From assembly GCF_004514475.2 (NCBI RefSeq), contig NZ_MYFO02000001.1, positions 310,001 through 374,000 on the forward strand: a stretch of 64,000 bases of DNA. The letters are read 5' to 3'. A model generated the notes under the pieces. It worked only from the letters and a program-made list of their open reading frames with translations, did not search any database and was not told the DNA's origin. Shown here one piece after another: positions 52,373 through 63,482 of the stretch. The position numbers and the translations under genes were made by a program. Source of the stretch: Paenibacillus athensensis. GTDB taxonomy: Bacteria; Bacillota; Bacilli; Paenibacillales; NBRC-103111. Numbering within the stretch: the stretch's first letter is position 1; each line of letters begins with the position of its first letter.

Positions 52373-53674
52373 TTACAGCGTGTAATCGTAGTGGATGCCG
52401 GGAATTTCCTTATCGAACAACGTGCGGTACAGCCCCTGTACAGCTTGCAGCTGCCGTTCGCCCTGAATGCGCAAATGCGTAAATTTGACCGCATACAAAT
52501 CCGGATGGAGCACAAACACGCTTTGACCCGCAACCCACTGCGGCAGCTGCTTTTCCTTTTCCTGCCAAGCGATCAGCCTGCCGCGCAGCGAGCGCGCCGT
52601 CTCCTCCAGCTCCGACCGGCATGTCTCCAGCGAAGCCTTGAGCCGCTCCGCCGCGTCCTTGTTCAACGAACCGCCAACCTCGCGCTTGAACTGGAAGGCG
52701 TGCAGCTCGTCAACCTTGTCGAGCCATTTTTGCGTCGTTTGCTGATAGCGGGACAGCGGCAGCTCCTGTTCCATTTCCCGTTTCAGCAGCTCCTGAAAAA
52801 CCCCATCGAACAACCCGGCAAGCTCCGGCAAATCCTCGGGAAAATCCCACAGCATGTGCGGCGTCAGCACCGTATCCCAAGCGCCGACCTCGGTGCGGCC
52901 GTGAATCGCCGCAGACACCTTCCAGACATGGCCGATCTTGTGCCAGCGCCGGTCGGAAATGACGTATTCCTTGGCTTCCATCGCTGTTTTCAGCTGGAAC
53001 ATCATATAGACGATCGATTCGGGAATCGTCACCTCCTCGGCCGCATAGCGGACCTGGCGGACCAGCTCGGGCGTAAACAACGCCGGCGGCGGGGAAGAGG
53101 GGGCTTGAAACATCAGCTCGAAGCTGGCGATTTGCTTGACGTATTCGACCTCGTAGCGGAACAGGAAGCGGTCGTACAACGCAGCCAGCTGCTCGTTGTC
53201 TTCAGGCAGTTCATTAGAAGCGGCCATCAAAAACAGCAGGGGAACCTCTTGCTTGAGCTTTCCGTTAAAAAACACCCGTTCATTCAATATCGACAGCAGC
53301 GAGTTCAAAATCGCACTGTTCGCTTTGAAGATTTCATCGAGAAAAGCAAACCGCGCCGTCGGTAAATACCCGTCCGTCTGCCGGACGTATTGATCCTCCT
53401 TGAGCTTTTGCAGCGATACCGGCCCGAACAGCTCGTCCGGCGTTGTAAACCGGGTCAGCAAATAATCGAAGCCGATATCGGCGCCGAACAGCTGTGAAGC
53501 GGCGCGGGCCAGCTGCGACTTGGCCGAGCCGGGAGGCCCGACGAGCAGAATGTGCTCGCCGCTCATCAGCGCCAACAGCAGCAGGCGAATCAGCTCCTCG
53601 CGCTCCATGAAGCGTTTCTCCAGATGACTGGCCGCTTCTCGCAATTTATTTTGAATGGCAATCGTTTCCTTCAT
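52373..53674 (-). CDS. RavA-like MoxR-group AAA+ ATPase
   Basis: A 433-aa ATPase. Walker A is G-P-P-G-S-A-K-S near residue 46, Walker B F-A-F-L-D-E-I-F near residue 107, with sensor 1 in M-A-A-S-N-E-L-P. Loops R-F-T-T-P-D-E-L-F-G-P and L-N-E-R-V-F match RavA. A C-terminal region (about 270-433) of helices replaces the E. coli LARA domain. It forms an operon with the VWA gene. ATG 53674 follows AAGGAG by nine bases. This is the second AAA/VWA pair in the window. Confidence 0.87.
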   Translation of the reverse strand: MKETIAIQNKLREAASHLEKRFMEREELIRLLLLALMSGEHILLVGPPGSAKSQLARAASQLFGADIGFDYLLTRFTTPDELFGPVSLQKLKEDQYVRQTDGYLPTARFAFLDEIFKANSAILNSLLSILNERVFFNGKLKQEVPLLFLMAASNELPEDNEQLAALYDRFLFRYEVEYVKQIASFELMFQAPSSPPPALFTPELVRQVRYAAEEVTIPESIVYMMFQLKTAMEAKEYVISDRRWHKIGHVWKVSAAIHGRTEVGAWDTVLTPHMLWDFPEDLPELAGLFDGVFQELLKREMEQELPLSRYQQTTQKWLDKVDELHAFQFKREVGGSLNKDAAERLKASLETCRSELEETARSLRGRLIAWQEKEKQLPQWVAGQSVFVLHPDLYAVKFTHLRIQGERQLQAVQGLYRTLFDKEIPGIHYDYTL

Positions 53675-53840
53675 CGGCAGCGACTCCTTCTGTAAAATGA
53701 ATGGGGCTATACATAATTGTATCAAATTGCCACCCAAACATCGAATCGCGGGAACTATAGGCGCGTTCTGCCGATTATGGTATGCTGATAAAACATCACT
53801 TGATCTGTCAGCTTGGATCGAAAATAAAGGAGTGCGGCTC

Positions 53841-54338
53841 ATGCGCATTGGCGTTATTGCCGATACACATTTATCGGCGCGGGCGGAGAAGCTGCCCGAC
53901 GCTTTATTGAAGGGACTCGAAGGCGTATCGCTGATTTTACACGCCGGCGACTGGATCAGCCCGCACGTTGTCGGGCTCGTCGAGCAAATCGCCCCGGTCG
54001 AGGCGGTGGCCGGCAACAACGACGGCGCGGAGCTGATTGCGCGCTTTGGCCGAAGCAAGCTGCTGAACATCGGCGGCGCGCGGATCGGGCTCGTCCACGG
54101 CGACGGCTTCCGCAAAACGACGGAGGAGCGCGCGCGCGACACTTTCCTGGCGGAGAAACCGGACATCGTTGTGTTCGGGCATTCACATATTCCGTTCCTG
54201 CAAGACATCGCCGGCATGAAGCTGTTCAATCCCGGCTCGCCGACGGACAAGCGCCGGCAGCCGCGATATTCTTACGGATTGATCGAGCTGGGAGTGGAAC
54301 TGCGCGCCTGGCATACGTTTTACGACGACAAAAGCTGA
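53841..54338 (+). CDS. YfcE/MJ0936-type metallophosphoesterase
   Basis: A 165-aa phosphodiesterase of the small YfcE group. Metal motifs are D-T-H (near residue 8), G-D-W (near 37), the G-N-N-D loop near residue 60, G-H-S-H near residue 114, and the N-P-G-S family end motif. Members hydrolyse model phosphodiesters; the natural substrate is unknown. AAAGGAG lies nine bases before ATG 53841. It is divergent from the RavA-like gene. Confidence 0.88.
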   Translation: MRIGVIADTHLSARAEKLPDALLKGLEGVSLILHAGDWISPHVVGLVEQIAPVEAVAGNNDGAELIARFGRSKLLNIGGARIGLVHGDGFRKTTEERARDTFLAEKPDIVVFGHSHIPFLQDIAGMKLFNPGSPTDKRRQPRYSYGLIELGVELRAWHTFYDDKS

Positions 54339-54501
54339 AGCTCAGTCCGTATGAAGGCTGCCGCTCGCTCCGGAAGAAAGCCGCCGGGGCCGCCGGACTG
54401 CGTGGTCGTGGCGAGTAAGCGACGGGCCGTGTGCCGCGAGGCGTCAATCTATGCGGCCGTCTGATGCATCGGCATGCGTAAGCCGCAGCCGTCGCCGCAG
54501 C

Positions 54502-55224
54502 TCACGGCTGCCCGTAGTTGAGGCCGTTGCCGATCGTCGGCCGCGCGACGCCTGAAGATGCGCCAGACGGCCGAACCGGCGGCGCGGCATACGGCGCATT
54601 CAAATCCCCGACCGCGGCATACGGCGCGGCAGGGGCGCTGCGCGGCTCCGGGACAGCCGGCGACGGCCAGTGCTGTGCCTGATGGCACGCGGTACAGCTT
54701 GCCGGCGGAGCGATCAGCGCCGATTCGGTCAGCGGCGCAAGCGCTTCGCGGATTTGGGCTTCATTGAGGCAATAAATGTGGGCCAGAGCGTTACGCGGGG
54801 CCAAGCGCAGGAAATCGGAGATGGCGATGTACTCAGGCGCGGGCGCGTCGAATATCGCCAGCACATGCGTATTGTCTTCCGTGGCCACCTCCCAGTGAAT
54901 CCAGCCCTGAGGAATGCTCACGGCCTGCTGGGGCAGCAGCGTCTGATTGACGATCTGACTGGTGAACGGATTCAGAATCGAGATAGTCATGGCCCCGCTG
55001 ACGCCATACACAAGCTCGGTTGCATTCTGGTGAAGGTGCGGCTCAACAACGTTGCCCGGACTGAGAAAAATATCGAGCAGCGACTGGTTGCCCAGCGTAT
55101 TCAGCTGCCGGACGCCGAGTATGTTGATATAATTCGCCTGATCTTTCGTGTAGAATCGATTGTGACTCACATCGCTGAAAAATTGCACGTAAGGCGAGCT
55201 GAAATCCATATAAGAAACCGCCAT
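54502..55224 (-). CDS. Cupin-domain protein with Cys-containing tail
   Basis: A 240-aa protein. Residues about 20-165 form a single cupin (germin-like) with metal-type ligands in H-L-H-Q-N-A-T-E and a later H-W-E region. The C-terminal 80 residues are Pro/Ala-rich and contain C-T-A-C-H, formally a CxxCH motif, without any export signal. The function is unknown. ATG 55224 is six bases from GGAGGG; ATG 55230 abuts it. Confidence 0.75.
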   Translation of the reverse strand: MAVSYMDFSSPYVQFFSDVSHNRFYTKDQANYINILGVRQLNTLGNQSLLDIFLSPGNVVEPHLHQNATELVYGVSGAMTISILNPFTSQIVNQTLLPQQAVSIPQGWIHWEVATEDNTHVLAIFDAPAPEYIAISDFLRLAPRNALAHIYCLNEAQIREALAPLTESALIAPPASCTACHQAQHWPSPAVPEPRSAPAAPYAAVGDLNAPYAAPPVRPSGASSGVARPTIGNGLNYGQP

Positions 55225-55334
55225 TTTCATCCCTCCGTTTGCGAGACTCGAAACGAGGCCCGACATTCATTGTTCTAACATATTCGCACCGGGCATGGCC
55301 CATGATAGAAGCAGCCGAGAAGGAGCATCCGCGT

Positions 55335-56558
<1,224 letters not shown>

Positions 56559-56680
56559 CCCGCAAGCGCGGTTGGCGAAGCGCAAGAGGGCGGCAGCCGA
56601 CGGCAAGCAGGATTTTGCCGGTTACGGCGCGAATACAGACTTGTTACGAATCCATAGCATGATCGACAAGAGGGTTGCAT

Positions 56681-58981
56681 GTGAAAACTTTGGTAATTGC
56701 CGAAAAACCGGATATGGGCCGCAATATCGCCGCGGCCATCGAGCCGAAGGCGGTCAATAAGCGCGCTTATCTGGAGGGCCAGGACTACATTATTACGTGG
56801 GCCATCGGTCATCTGATCGAGCTCGCCGAGCCGGACCAATACGACGATAAATATAAAAAATGGAGCATCGAGCACCTCCCGATCATTCCCGAGGAATTCC
56901 GGCTGGTTCCGAATCCGCGCACCTTCGATCAACTCAAGGTGATCGATGAGCTCGCCAAGCGCTGCGACCGGCTGGTCAATGCTTGCGACGCCGGGCGCGA
57001 GGGCCAGCATATTTTTTCCTTGATCCAGCGTCATCTCGGGCTGCGTCATCCGGTCAAACGACTGTGGATTTCCGATTTGACGGGCGAAACGATCAAACGC
57101 GGCTTCGAGACGATGAAGGACGGCGCGGAATACGACAATCTGACGCGGGCGGCGCGTTCGCGCAGCGAAGCCGACTGGCTGATCGGGATGAACGGCTCGC
57201 GCGCCTTTACAACGCGGCATAACGTGCTGCTGTCTGTGGGACGGGTACAGACGCCGGTGCTGGCGCTAATTTACGACCGGCAGAAACAGATCGAGGCGTT
57301 TACGTCGCTGAAGTTTTTTGAGCTGGAAGGCCATTTTACCCAGGAAGAAACGACCTACAAGGGGATGTGGCAGGGCGAACGGATGACCGACCGGACCAAA
57401 GCCGACGCGCTGGCCGCCAAGGTGAAGGGCAAGCCGGCGGGCATCGCCAGCTATGAAGTGAAAGACACGAAGGAATATCCGTTCAAGCTGTACGATTTGA
57501 CGCTGCTGCAGCGCGAAGCGAACGGCAAGTTCGGCTTTTCCGCCAAAAAAACGCTCGACACCGCGCAAGCGCTGTACGAGAAGCACAAGGTCATTTCGTA
57601 TCCGCGGACAAACTCCAACTACGTGACCGAGCAAAACATTCCCGAAATGCATCGCGCGCTGTCGGCTTTGCAGGGGACGGCTTATGACGAATGGGTCAAG
57701 GGCGCGGACCGTGGACTCGTTCACAAAAACAACAAATACATCTGCAATCCGGCCAAGGTTGAAGACCATCATGCGATTTTGCCGACCAACCGCAAGGCCA
57801 GCGGGCTGACGCCCGACGAAATGAAGCTGTACGATTTGATTGTGCGCCGCTTTCTATCGCAATTTTATCCGCCCGCGGAGTACAAGGTGCATACGGTGAT
57901 GACCGAGGTCGAGCAGGAGCTGTTCAAGACAACGGTCAAGGAGCTGCTGCGCTTGGGCTGGAAGGTGCTGTACGCCGATCAGAAGAAGGAGAAGCCGAAG
58001 GGCGGCAAGGGCAAGGACGACGAAGAGGACGAGGAAATCGAGGTCAACGAGCCGTTTGCCGTGCAGGCGCAGCTGGCGGCGGTGTGCAGCGATGCCATCG
58101 TCAAGGAGAAGGATACGCAGCCGCCCAAGTCATATACGGAGGGCACGCTGCTCAAGGCGATGGAAAGCGCCGGCAAGCAGATCGAGGACGAGGAGCTGCG
58201 CGACGTGATGAAGGATTCCGGGCTGGGCACGCCGGCGACGCGCGCGGCGACGATCGAGCGGCTGAAGAAGGTCGGCTACATCGATATGCAGGGTAAAAAA
58301 ATCGTCATCACGCAAAAGGGGCGAACGGCCGTCGAGCTGATCCGCGGCGCGGGGATTGAGCTGCTCACTTCGCCGGAAATGACCGGCCAGTGGGAGCGCA
58401 GGCTCAATGAAATTTCGCGCGGCAGCGCTTCGGACGAGCAGTTCATGTACAACGTGAAGCGGTTTGCGACCTTGATCGTCGACAAGGTCAGAAGGCAGCC
58501 GAAAGCGGCGAAGACCGCTTTCGAGGGGGCTGCGCCCGCGGCGGCAAAGCCGCGGGGCAAGGGCGCTGCCCGCGGCAAGGGGACGGACGGCGAAGCCGCG
58601 TCCCCGGCCGTCAGCGCCGGCTCCGGGGGCGGCCGCACGGCAGCCGCCACGGCGGCCAAGCCTCGCGGCGCGAAGCGCGAGGCGGCTGCAGCCACGACGG
58701 CGGGCGGAGCGCCGGTCGTGGCCGCTTGCCCCCGGCCGGGCTGCGGGGGCTCGCTGTTTATGGGCCGCAAGGGCTACGGCTGCTCGCATTACAAGGAAGG
58801 CTGCGGCTTCGTTATCTGGAAGGAAAGCTTCGGCCGCCAGCTGACGGACGCCCAGGTGAAGGCGCTGGCCGAGAAGGGCCGGACGGCCAAGCTGAAGCTG
58901 ACGCTGCCGGACGGCACAGCGGCCGAGGGCCGTATTGTGCTGACCGATCCGGCTACAGGCGCACTGGGCGCAGAGACGTGA
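56681..58981 (+). CDS. topB: DNA topoisomerase III
   Basis: A 766-aa type IA topoisomerase. The TOPRIM domain opens with V-I-A-E-K-P, the D-A-G-R-E-G motif lies near residue 103, and the catalytic Tyr is in S-Y-P-R-T-N near residue 306. The H-H-A-I-L-P-T segment and E-x-T-L motifs follow. Residues about 610-680 are an Ala/Gly/Lys-rich linker leading to a C-terminal zinc ribbon (C-P-R-P-G-C-G-G and C-S-H-Y-K-E-G-C). It decatenates and relaxes DNA. The start is GTG 56681, six bases after AGAGGG. Confidence 0.95.
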   Translation: MKTLVIAEKPDMGRNIAAAIEPKAVNKRAYLEGQDYIITWAIGHLIELAEPDQYDDKYKKWSIEHLPIIPEEFRLVPNPRTFDQLKVIDELAKRCDRLVNACDAGREGQHIFSLIQRHLGLRHPVKRLWISDLTGETIKRGFETMKDGAEYDNLTRAARSRSEADWLIGMNGSRAFTTRHNVLLSVGRVQTPVLALIYDRQKQIEAFTSLKFFELEGHFTQEETTYKGMWQGERMTDRTKADALAAKVKGKPAGIASYEVKDTKEYPFKLYDLTLLQREANGKFGFSAKKTLDTAQALYEKHKVISYPRTNSNYVTEQNIPEMHRALSALQGTAYDEWVKGADRGLVHKNNKYICNPAKVEDHHAILPTNRKASGLTPDEMKLYDLIVRRFLSQFYPPAEYKVHTVMTEVEQELFKTTVKELLRLGWKVLYADQKKEKPKGGKGKDDEEDEEIEVNEPFAVQAQLAAVCSDAIVKEKDTQPPKSYTEGTLLKAMESAGKQIEDEELRDVMKDSGLGTPATRAATIERLKKVGYIDMQGKKIVITQKGRTAVELIRGAGIELLTSPEMTGQWERRLNEISRGSASDEQFMYNVKRFATLIVDKVRRQPKAAKTAFEGAAPAAAKPRGKGAARGKGTDGEAASPAVSAGSGGGRTAAATAAKPRGAKREAAAATTAGGAPVVAACPRPGCGGSLFMGRKGYGCSHYKEGCGFVIWKESFGRQLTDAQVKALAEKGRTAKLKLTLPDGTAAEGRIVLTDPATGALGAET

Positions 58982-59017
58982 GGCCTGAAACAAGCAATAA
59001 GGAGAGACGTGACGTTT

Positions 59018-59710
59018 ATGACGATTCTGAAAAACGACTGGGCGCCGCTGCTCGAAGCGGAATTCCAGAAGCCTTATTATTTGGCGCTGCGGCGCTTTCT
59101 TGTGGACGAATACAATGAGGGGACCGTATATCCCGACAAATTCGATTTGTTTAACGCGCTTCATTACACCTCCTATGCTGACACAAAGGTTGTCATTCTC
59201 GGACAAGACCCGTATCACGGTCCCGGGCAGGCGCATGGCTTGAGCTTTTCGGTCAAGCCCGGCGTCCCGACGCCGCCGTCGCTGCAAAATATGTTTCAGG
59301 AGCTGCAAAGCGATCTCGGCTGCCGCGTGCCGAATAACGGCTATTTGGTCAAATGGGCCGAGCAGGGCGTCCTGCTGCTGAATACGGTGCTCAGCGTGCG
59401 CAAGGATTCCGCCAATTCGCATAAGGGCAAAGGCTGGGAAACGTTCACCGATCGGGTGATCAGCCTGCTGAACGAGCGGGAGCGCCCCGTTGTATTTCTG
59501 CTATGGGGCAGCAACGCGCAAAACAAGCTCGGCTTGATCGACACCGCGCGTCACCGCGTCATCAAATCGCCGCATCCGAGTCCGCTGTCGGCGTATCGGG
59601 GATTTTTCGGCAGCAAGCCGTTTTCTCGCGCCAATGCTTATTTGCTGGAGCTGGGCAGCGAGCCGATTGATTGGCAGATCGAGGATATACAGCCCGCAGT
59701 TCAAGGGTAA
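59018..59710 (+). CDS. ung: Uracil-DNA glycosylase
   Basis: A 230-aa family-1 UDG that removes uracil from DNA. The water-activating motif G-Q-D64-P-Y-H is intact and the H-P-S-P-L-S loop near residue 188 is present. The [10 protein letters not shown] segment also matches. ATG 59018 is preferred; GTG 59009 lies only two bases from GGAGAG. It follows topB by 36 bases, so two DNA-maintenance genes may be co-transcribed. Confidence 0.96.
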   Translation: MTILKNDWAPLLEAEFQKPYYLALRRFLVDEYNEGTVYPDKFDLFNALHYTSYADTKVVILGQDPYHGPGQAHGLSFSVKPGVPTPPSLQNMFQELQSDLGCRVPNNGYLVKWAEQGVLLLNTVLSVRKDSANSHKGKGWETFTDRVISLLNERERPVVFLLWGSNAQNKLGLIDTARHRVIKSPHPSPLSAYRGFFGSKPFSRANAYLLELGSEPIDWQIEDIQPAVQG

Positions 59711-59767
59711 AGATGAGGCGAGCTCGCCCATACCGCGCCGCAGACGGTGCAAAAACTGAAAAAAGCG

Positions 59768-59811
59768 CAAAAAAAAGGCGCAGCTTGATGTTTTTTTCAA
59801 GCCTGCGCCTT
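59768..59811 (-). terminator. Intrinsic terminator of the phospholipase-like gene
   Basis: On the minus strand AAGGCGCAGG pairs with CTGCGCCTT, extended by CTTGA/TCAAG, and is followed by eight T. It terminates transcription coming from the phospholipase-like gene. Confidence 0.8.
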
Positions 59812-59859
59812 GCCAATTTATGGAAATTTTTGCTATAGTAAAAGAAAGTAAAGAGAGCT

Positions 59860-60801
59860 TCACAGAATCGGATTGACATAGACGATGCGTGCGCCGCTTT
59901 CGCAGGGTTTACCCGTTTCGTAAGAGCGGTTGCCAAGCGCTTGCATGAACGGCTCGTAATCCGTATCTGCTACCGGCTTGCCGCTTTGCAGCGCCCGCAC
60001 CGCCTGCTCCAGCACCGTCCGCCCGTCGGCCAGCGCCCGATCCCATAAATCCCATATGCTGCTGTCGTACACCTCGTCCTGCGAGGTCGGACAGTTCCAG
60101 ACGCTACGGGATTCGTTCAGGTAATCCAGACCAGGCAGCTTTCTCGTATACACCAGCGGGGCGATATAGCCGAAAGTCAGCGCCCGCTTGACGCCATGCG
60201 GATCGTGAAACAGCCGCTGCGCGCGAAGCATGTCGCGGTACGCCTCGTTCCAGTCCGCTTCAGTCAGCCCCGCCGCCAGCTGCGGATAAAGCTTGTGCGC
60301 AGCGGTATTCATCGCGGCGGCCAGGCCAAGCGGCAGTGCGGGACCGGCATCGAGCAGCTTCCAGACGGGCGTTTTCCACGTTTCCAAGCCGAGCCTGGCG
60401 CGAACGACAAGCGTATCTACAGCAATTTCAAAGCGCTGATGATTCCATTTTTTGAATCCCGATTTATAAAAAATGTACGGGTGCATGTTGCGATCCAGAA
60501 TATGATGCGTAATAAAGCCGAGCGCAAAGACTACGGCCGGATTATACAGCGGGCGGCCCTGCAGCTGCTGAAGCAGCTCCAGCACGTACGGACCGCAGGC
60601 TTCCGCGTGCATCGCGCTGCCAAGCGCCGGGAGGCCCTTTCCCTTTTGCCAGGGCAAAAAGCGGTGATAAAACAGAAAATCCGGTCCCTGGCAGCCCATG
60701 CGGAACACGCGCTGCAGGTTGCTATCGCCGAGCATCCCCGACAAGCCCGCTTGCCCGACCAGTTCTTCTCCGAAAATCAAATGCGTCCAAATATTTGGCA
60801 T
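59860..60801 (-). CDS. Zinc-dependent phospholipase C-like protein
   Basis: A 313-aa protein of the cytosolic zinc-dependent phospholipase-C family of Firmicutes. It begins with M-P-N-I-W-T-H, carries G-P-D-F-L-F-Y-H, L-G-F-I-T-H-H-I-L-D-R-N-M-H-P-Y near residue 95 and later D-T and H residues suited to metal binding. No signal peptide is visible, unlike secreted PLCs. AGGAGG precedes the ATG. A promoter lies at 60857-60884. Confidence 0.82.
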   Translation of the reverse strand: MPNIWTHLIFGEELVGQAGLSGMLGDSNLQRVFRMGCQGPDFLFYHRFLPWQKGKGLPALGSAMHAEACGPYVLELLQQLQGRPLYNPAVVFALGFITHHILDRNMHPYIFYKSGFKKWNHQRFEIAVDTLVVRARLGLETWKTPVWKLLDAGPALPLGLAAAMNTAAHKLYPQLAAGLTEADWNEAYRDMLRAQRLFHDPHGVKRALTFGYIAPLVYTRKLPGLDYLNESRSVWNCPTSQDEVYDSSIWDLWDRALADGRTVLEQAVRALQSGKPVADTDYEPFMQALGNRSYETGKPCESGARIVYVNPIL

Positions 60802-60856
60802 GCGCCGTCCTCCTGTCAGCGGCCTGAGCCGGTGTGCAAGTTGATCTGCAAGCTAT

Positions 60857-60884
60857 ATTGTAGCATAAAGCCGGCCGCTGGCAA
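60857..60884 (-). promoter_or_regulatory. Promoter of the phospholipase-like gene
   Basis: On the minus strand TTGCCA (60884-60879), 16-base spacer, TACAAT (60862-60857) with a TG extension (TGCTACAAT). Confidence 0.65.
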
Positions 60885-61013
60885 CGGGCCTCATCAGCTT
60901 TCACCCGGTCGCAACGGCTGACGGGAACGGCAGAAGGAATTTTTTAGGAGATGTCGAATGATTATGGAATAGCTCTTGCAGATTCGGCAAGCTTTGAACA
61001 GATGGAGGAAACG

Positions 61014-63347
61014 ATGATGAACCAATCTCCCGATTTGAGGACAAGCACGATCCCGCAGCCGACCGCCGGGCCGCTTCGCGGCAGTGAGCCTATGTTTGGC
61101 GCAGCCTTCGAATACGCCGCCATCGGCATGGCGCTCATCTCGATCGACGGACTGTGGATTCGGGTGAACAGCTGCTTCAGCGCCATTACCGGCTATTCCC
61201 GAGACGAACTGCTGTATACGAACATTCACGACATCTCCTTGGCTGAGGACGTCGAGCATCACAAAACCTGCATGGAGCAGCTGCTGAGCGGAACCATTGA
61301 ATCATACCAGCTCGAAAAACGCTTTGCCCATAAAAGCGGCGCCGTTGTCATGGCCGAGCTCAGCATGTCGCTGGTGCGCGATACATTTGGCAGTCCGCTG
61401 TATTATGTCGCGCAAATCAAGGACATTTCCCAGCGAAAGCTGATGGAGCAGCGGCTGGCTGAAAGCGAGCAGCGCTACAAATCGCTGATTGCGCACAATC
61501 CCGCCGGTATTCTCACCTGCGACATGAACGGCTTGATCGTCAGCTTGAATCCGGCGATGGAACGCATCCTTGGCTATACGGAGCTTGAAATGGCCGGCTA
61601 TACGATCAACCGTTTTTTCAATAAAACGGACATCGAAGGAGCGGAAGCCTGCTGGTTTTTGCTGGAAACGGACAATTATATGCTGCAGGTAGAGCACAAA
61701 AACGGCGATATCATCGATCTCGGCCTTAAAAACGTGCCGATCATTGTGAACGATACGATGGAAGGCGTCTACATCATCGCCAGAGACATCACCCAGCATA
61801 ACAAGGACCGCGAATCCTTGCGCATCGCTCAGCAGGATTTGCGCGAGACCCTGCGCCGCCAGCAGGGCATGACCTTCAAATTTCGGCTGATTCAGGACGA
61901 ATTCATACATACGTTATGCGACGGAGAGCTGCTGCATCGGCTCGGGTATAAGCCGGGCGATATGCTTGGCAACAGCTTGCAGCAAATTTGGCCCGAGCCG
62001 CTGGCGTCGACGATGGACAGCTATTACCGCCGTGCCTGGAACGGGGAAGAAAATGTGATGTACGAAACGACGTTTCGCAGTATTACATATCTGACATCGC
62101 TGCGTCCGATCAGCGAGCGGGGCTACGTATTCGAGGTGATCGGCTCCTCGGTGGACATTACCGAACGCAAGCGGATGGAGGTCGAGCTGTGCGAGACGAA
62201 GGAGCTGCTGGAATCATTTATTAACAACACGACCGATGCGATTTGCGTGACGGACGTGCAGGAGCGGGTGCTGTCGGTCAATGCGGCTTACGAGCGTGTT
62301 TTCGGCTGGAAGGCAGAGGAGCTGATTGGCCGGCGGCTGCCGATTTACCCGTCCTTTCTGGAGGAGCAACGGTTGGAAATTTACACGAGCCTGCGTGAAG
62401 GACGGCAAATTTCCGCGCTGGAAACCGTACGCGAGCGCAAAGACGGATCGATTATCAACGTCAGTGTGACCAAGACGCCGATCAAAAACGAGGAAGGCGA
62501 CATTATCGCCTTTGCCGGTATAACGCGCGACATTACCGAACGCAAGCGAACCGAGGAGCTGCTGCGCAAATCGGACAAGCTGTCCGTAGCTGGTCAGCTC
62601 GCTGCCGGACTGGCTCACGAAATCCGCAATCCGCTGACCTCGCTGCGCGGTTTCTTGCAGCTGCTGCAAAACGAAATGCAAAGCAAGCAGTATTATTTTG
62701 AAATTATGCTGTCCGAGCTGGATCGGATCAACTTTATCGTCAGCGAGTTCCTCGTCATTGCCAAGCCCGAAGCGATTCAATACAAGCGCAGCAGCCTTGC
62801 CAATATTTTGCAGTCGGTCATTGCGCTGCTGGAAACCCAGGCGCTGTTATGCAACGTCGAGCTGAGTCTGGAGATCGAGGAAGCCATTCCCGAATTGATT
62901 TGCTCGGAAAAGCATCTCAAGCAGCTGTTTATCAATCTGGTGAAAAACGCCATTGAAGCGATCCAGAAGGGAGGTATCATCCGGCTGGCCGTGTCCATGC
63001 AGGATGCGTCGCATATACGCGTGCGCACGCGCGACAACGGCTGCGGGATTCCTGACGAACGGGTGCGGCAGCTTGGAGAACCGTTTTATACGACCAAGGA
63101 GAAGGGGACCGGGCTGGGACTGATGATGTGCTTCAAAATCGTCGAAGCGCACAAGGGCACCATGCACATTGAAAGCGAAATCGGCGTCGGCACGACGATT
63201 GACGTTCTTTTGCCCGTACAGCTGGATTTGGAAGCTGCAGGCCATACGGCTGTACAGCCGCCATTCGGACGGGGCCAGGAGAAGCGCAAAACGGAGACCC
63301 GCTCGAATCCAGAGCCGCTGACAGCGGCCGGGCCGTTCGCCCTGTAA
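61014..63347 (+). CDS. Four-PAS sensor histidine kinase (sporulation-type)
   Basis: A 777-aa cytosolic kinase. Four PAS domains occupy about residues 28-145, 150-270, 285-395 and 400-525. The dimerisation domain has the phospho-acceptor H535 in H-E-I-R-N-P-L-T-S. The ATPase domain shows the N box N-L-V-K-N-A-I-E-A near residue 641, D-N-G-C-G-I and G-T-G-L-G-L. With no membrane helix and no adjacent response regulator, it resembles KinA/KinE-type phosphorelay kinases that feed Spo0F. ATG 61014 follows GGAGG by five bases; ATG 60951 has its site abutting the start. Confidence 0.9.
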   Translation: MMNQSPDLRTSTIPQPTAGPLRGSEPMFGAAFEYAAIGMALISIDGLWIRVNSCFSAITGYSRDELLYTNIHDISLAEDVEHHKTCMEQLLSGTIESYQLEKRFAHKSGAVVMAELSMSLVRDTFGSPLYYVAQIKDISQRKLMEQRLAESEQRYKSLIAHNPAGILTCDMNGLIVSLNPAMERILGYTELEMAGYTINRFFNKTDIEGAEACWFLLETDNYMLQVEHKNGDIIDLGLKNVPIIVNDTMEGVYIIARDITQHNKDRESLRIAQQDLRETLRRQQGMTFKFRLIQDEFIHTLCDGELLHRLGYKPGDMLGNSLQQIWPEPLASTMDSYYRRAWNGEENVMYETTFRSITYLTSLRPISERGYVFEVIGSSVDITERKRMEVELCETKELLESFINNTTDAICVTDVQERVLSVNAAYERVFGWKAEELIGRRLPIYPSFLEEQRLEIYTSLREGRQISALETVRERKDGSIINVSVTKTPIKNEEGDIIAFAGITRDITERKRTEELLRKSDKLSVAGQLAAGLAHEIRNPLTSLRGFLQLLQNEMQSKQYYFEIMLSELDRINFIVSEFLVIAKPEAIQYKRSSLANILQSVIALLETQALLCNVELSLEIEEAIPELICSEKHLKQLFINLVKNAIEAIQKGGIIRLAVSMQDASHIRVRTRDNGCGIPDERVRQLGEPFYTTKEKGTGLGLMMCFKIVEAHKGTMHIESEIGVGTTIDVLLPVQLDLEAAGHTAVQPPFGRGQEKRKTETRSNPEPLTAAGPFAL

Positions 63348-63368
63348 ATAGGCCGGGAGCATAGACCA

Positions 63369-63410
63369 AAAGCTCCGCAACCGGGGGGCAAGCCAGCCGG
63401 CGGGAGCTTT
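63369..63410. terminator. Terminator-like hairpin
   Basis: AAAGCTCC pairs with GGGAGCTTT around a long G/C-rich loop, between the kinase gene and the convergent 77-aa gene. T-tracts are short on both strands. Confidence 0.6.
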
Positions 63411-63482
63411 CGGGATCGGGCTTCATAAACATAAAGAGTCGGGGACGCGGCGATTGGGCTGGCCGCACCTGACTTTTGCTTT

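Noticed and set aside
54700-54730. Cupin tail as a cytochrome c
   Set aside because: Only one CxxCH motif, no signal peptide and no cytochrome fold; most likely chance or a non-heme Cys pair.
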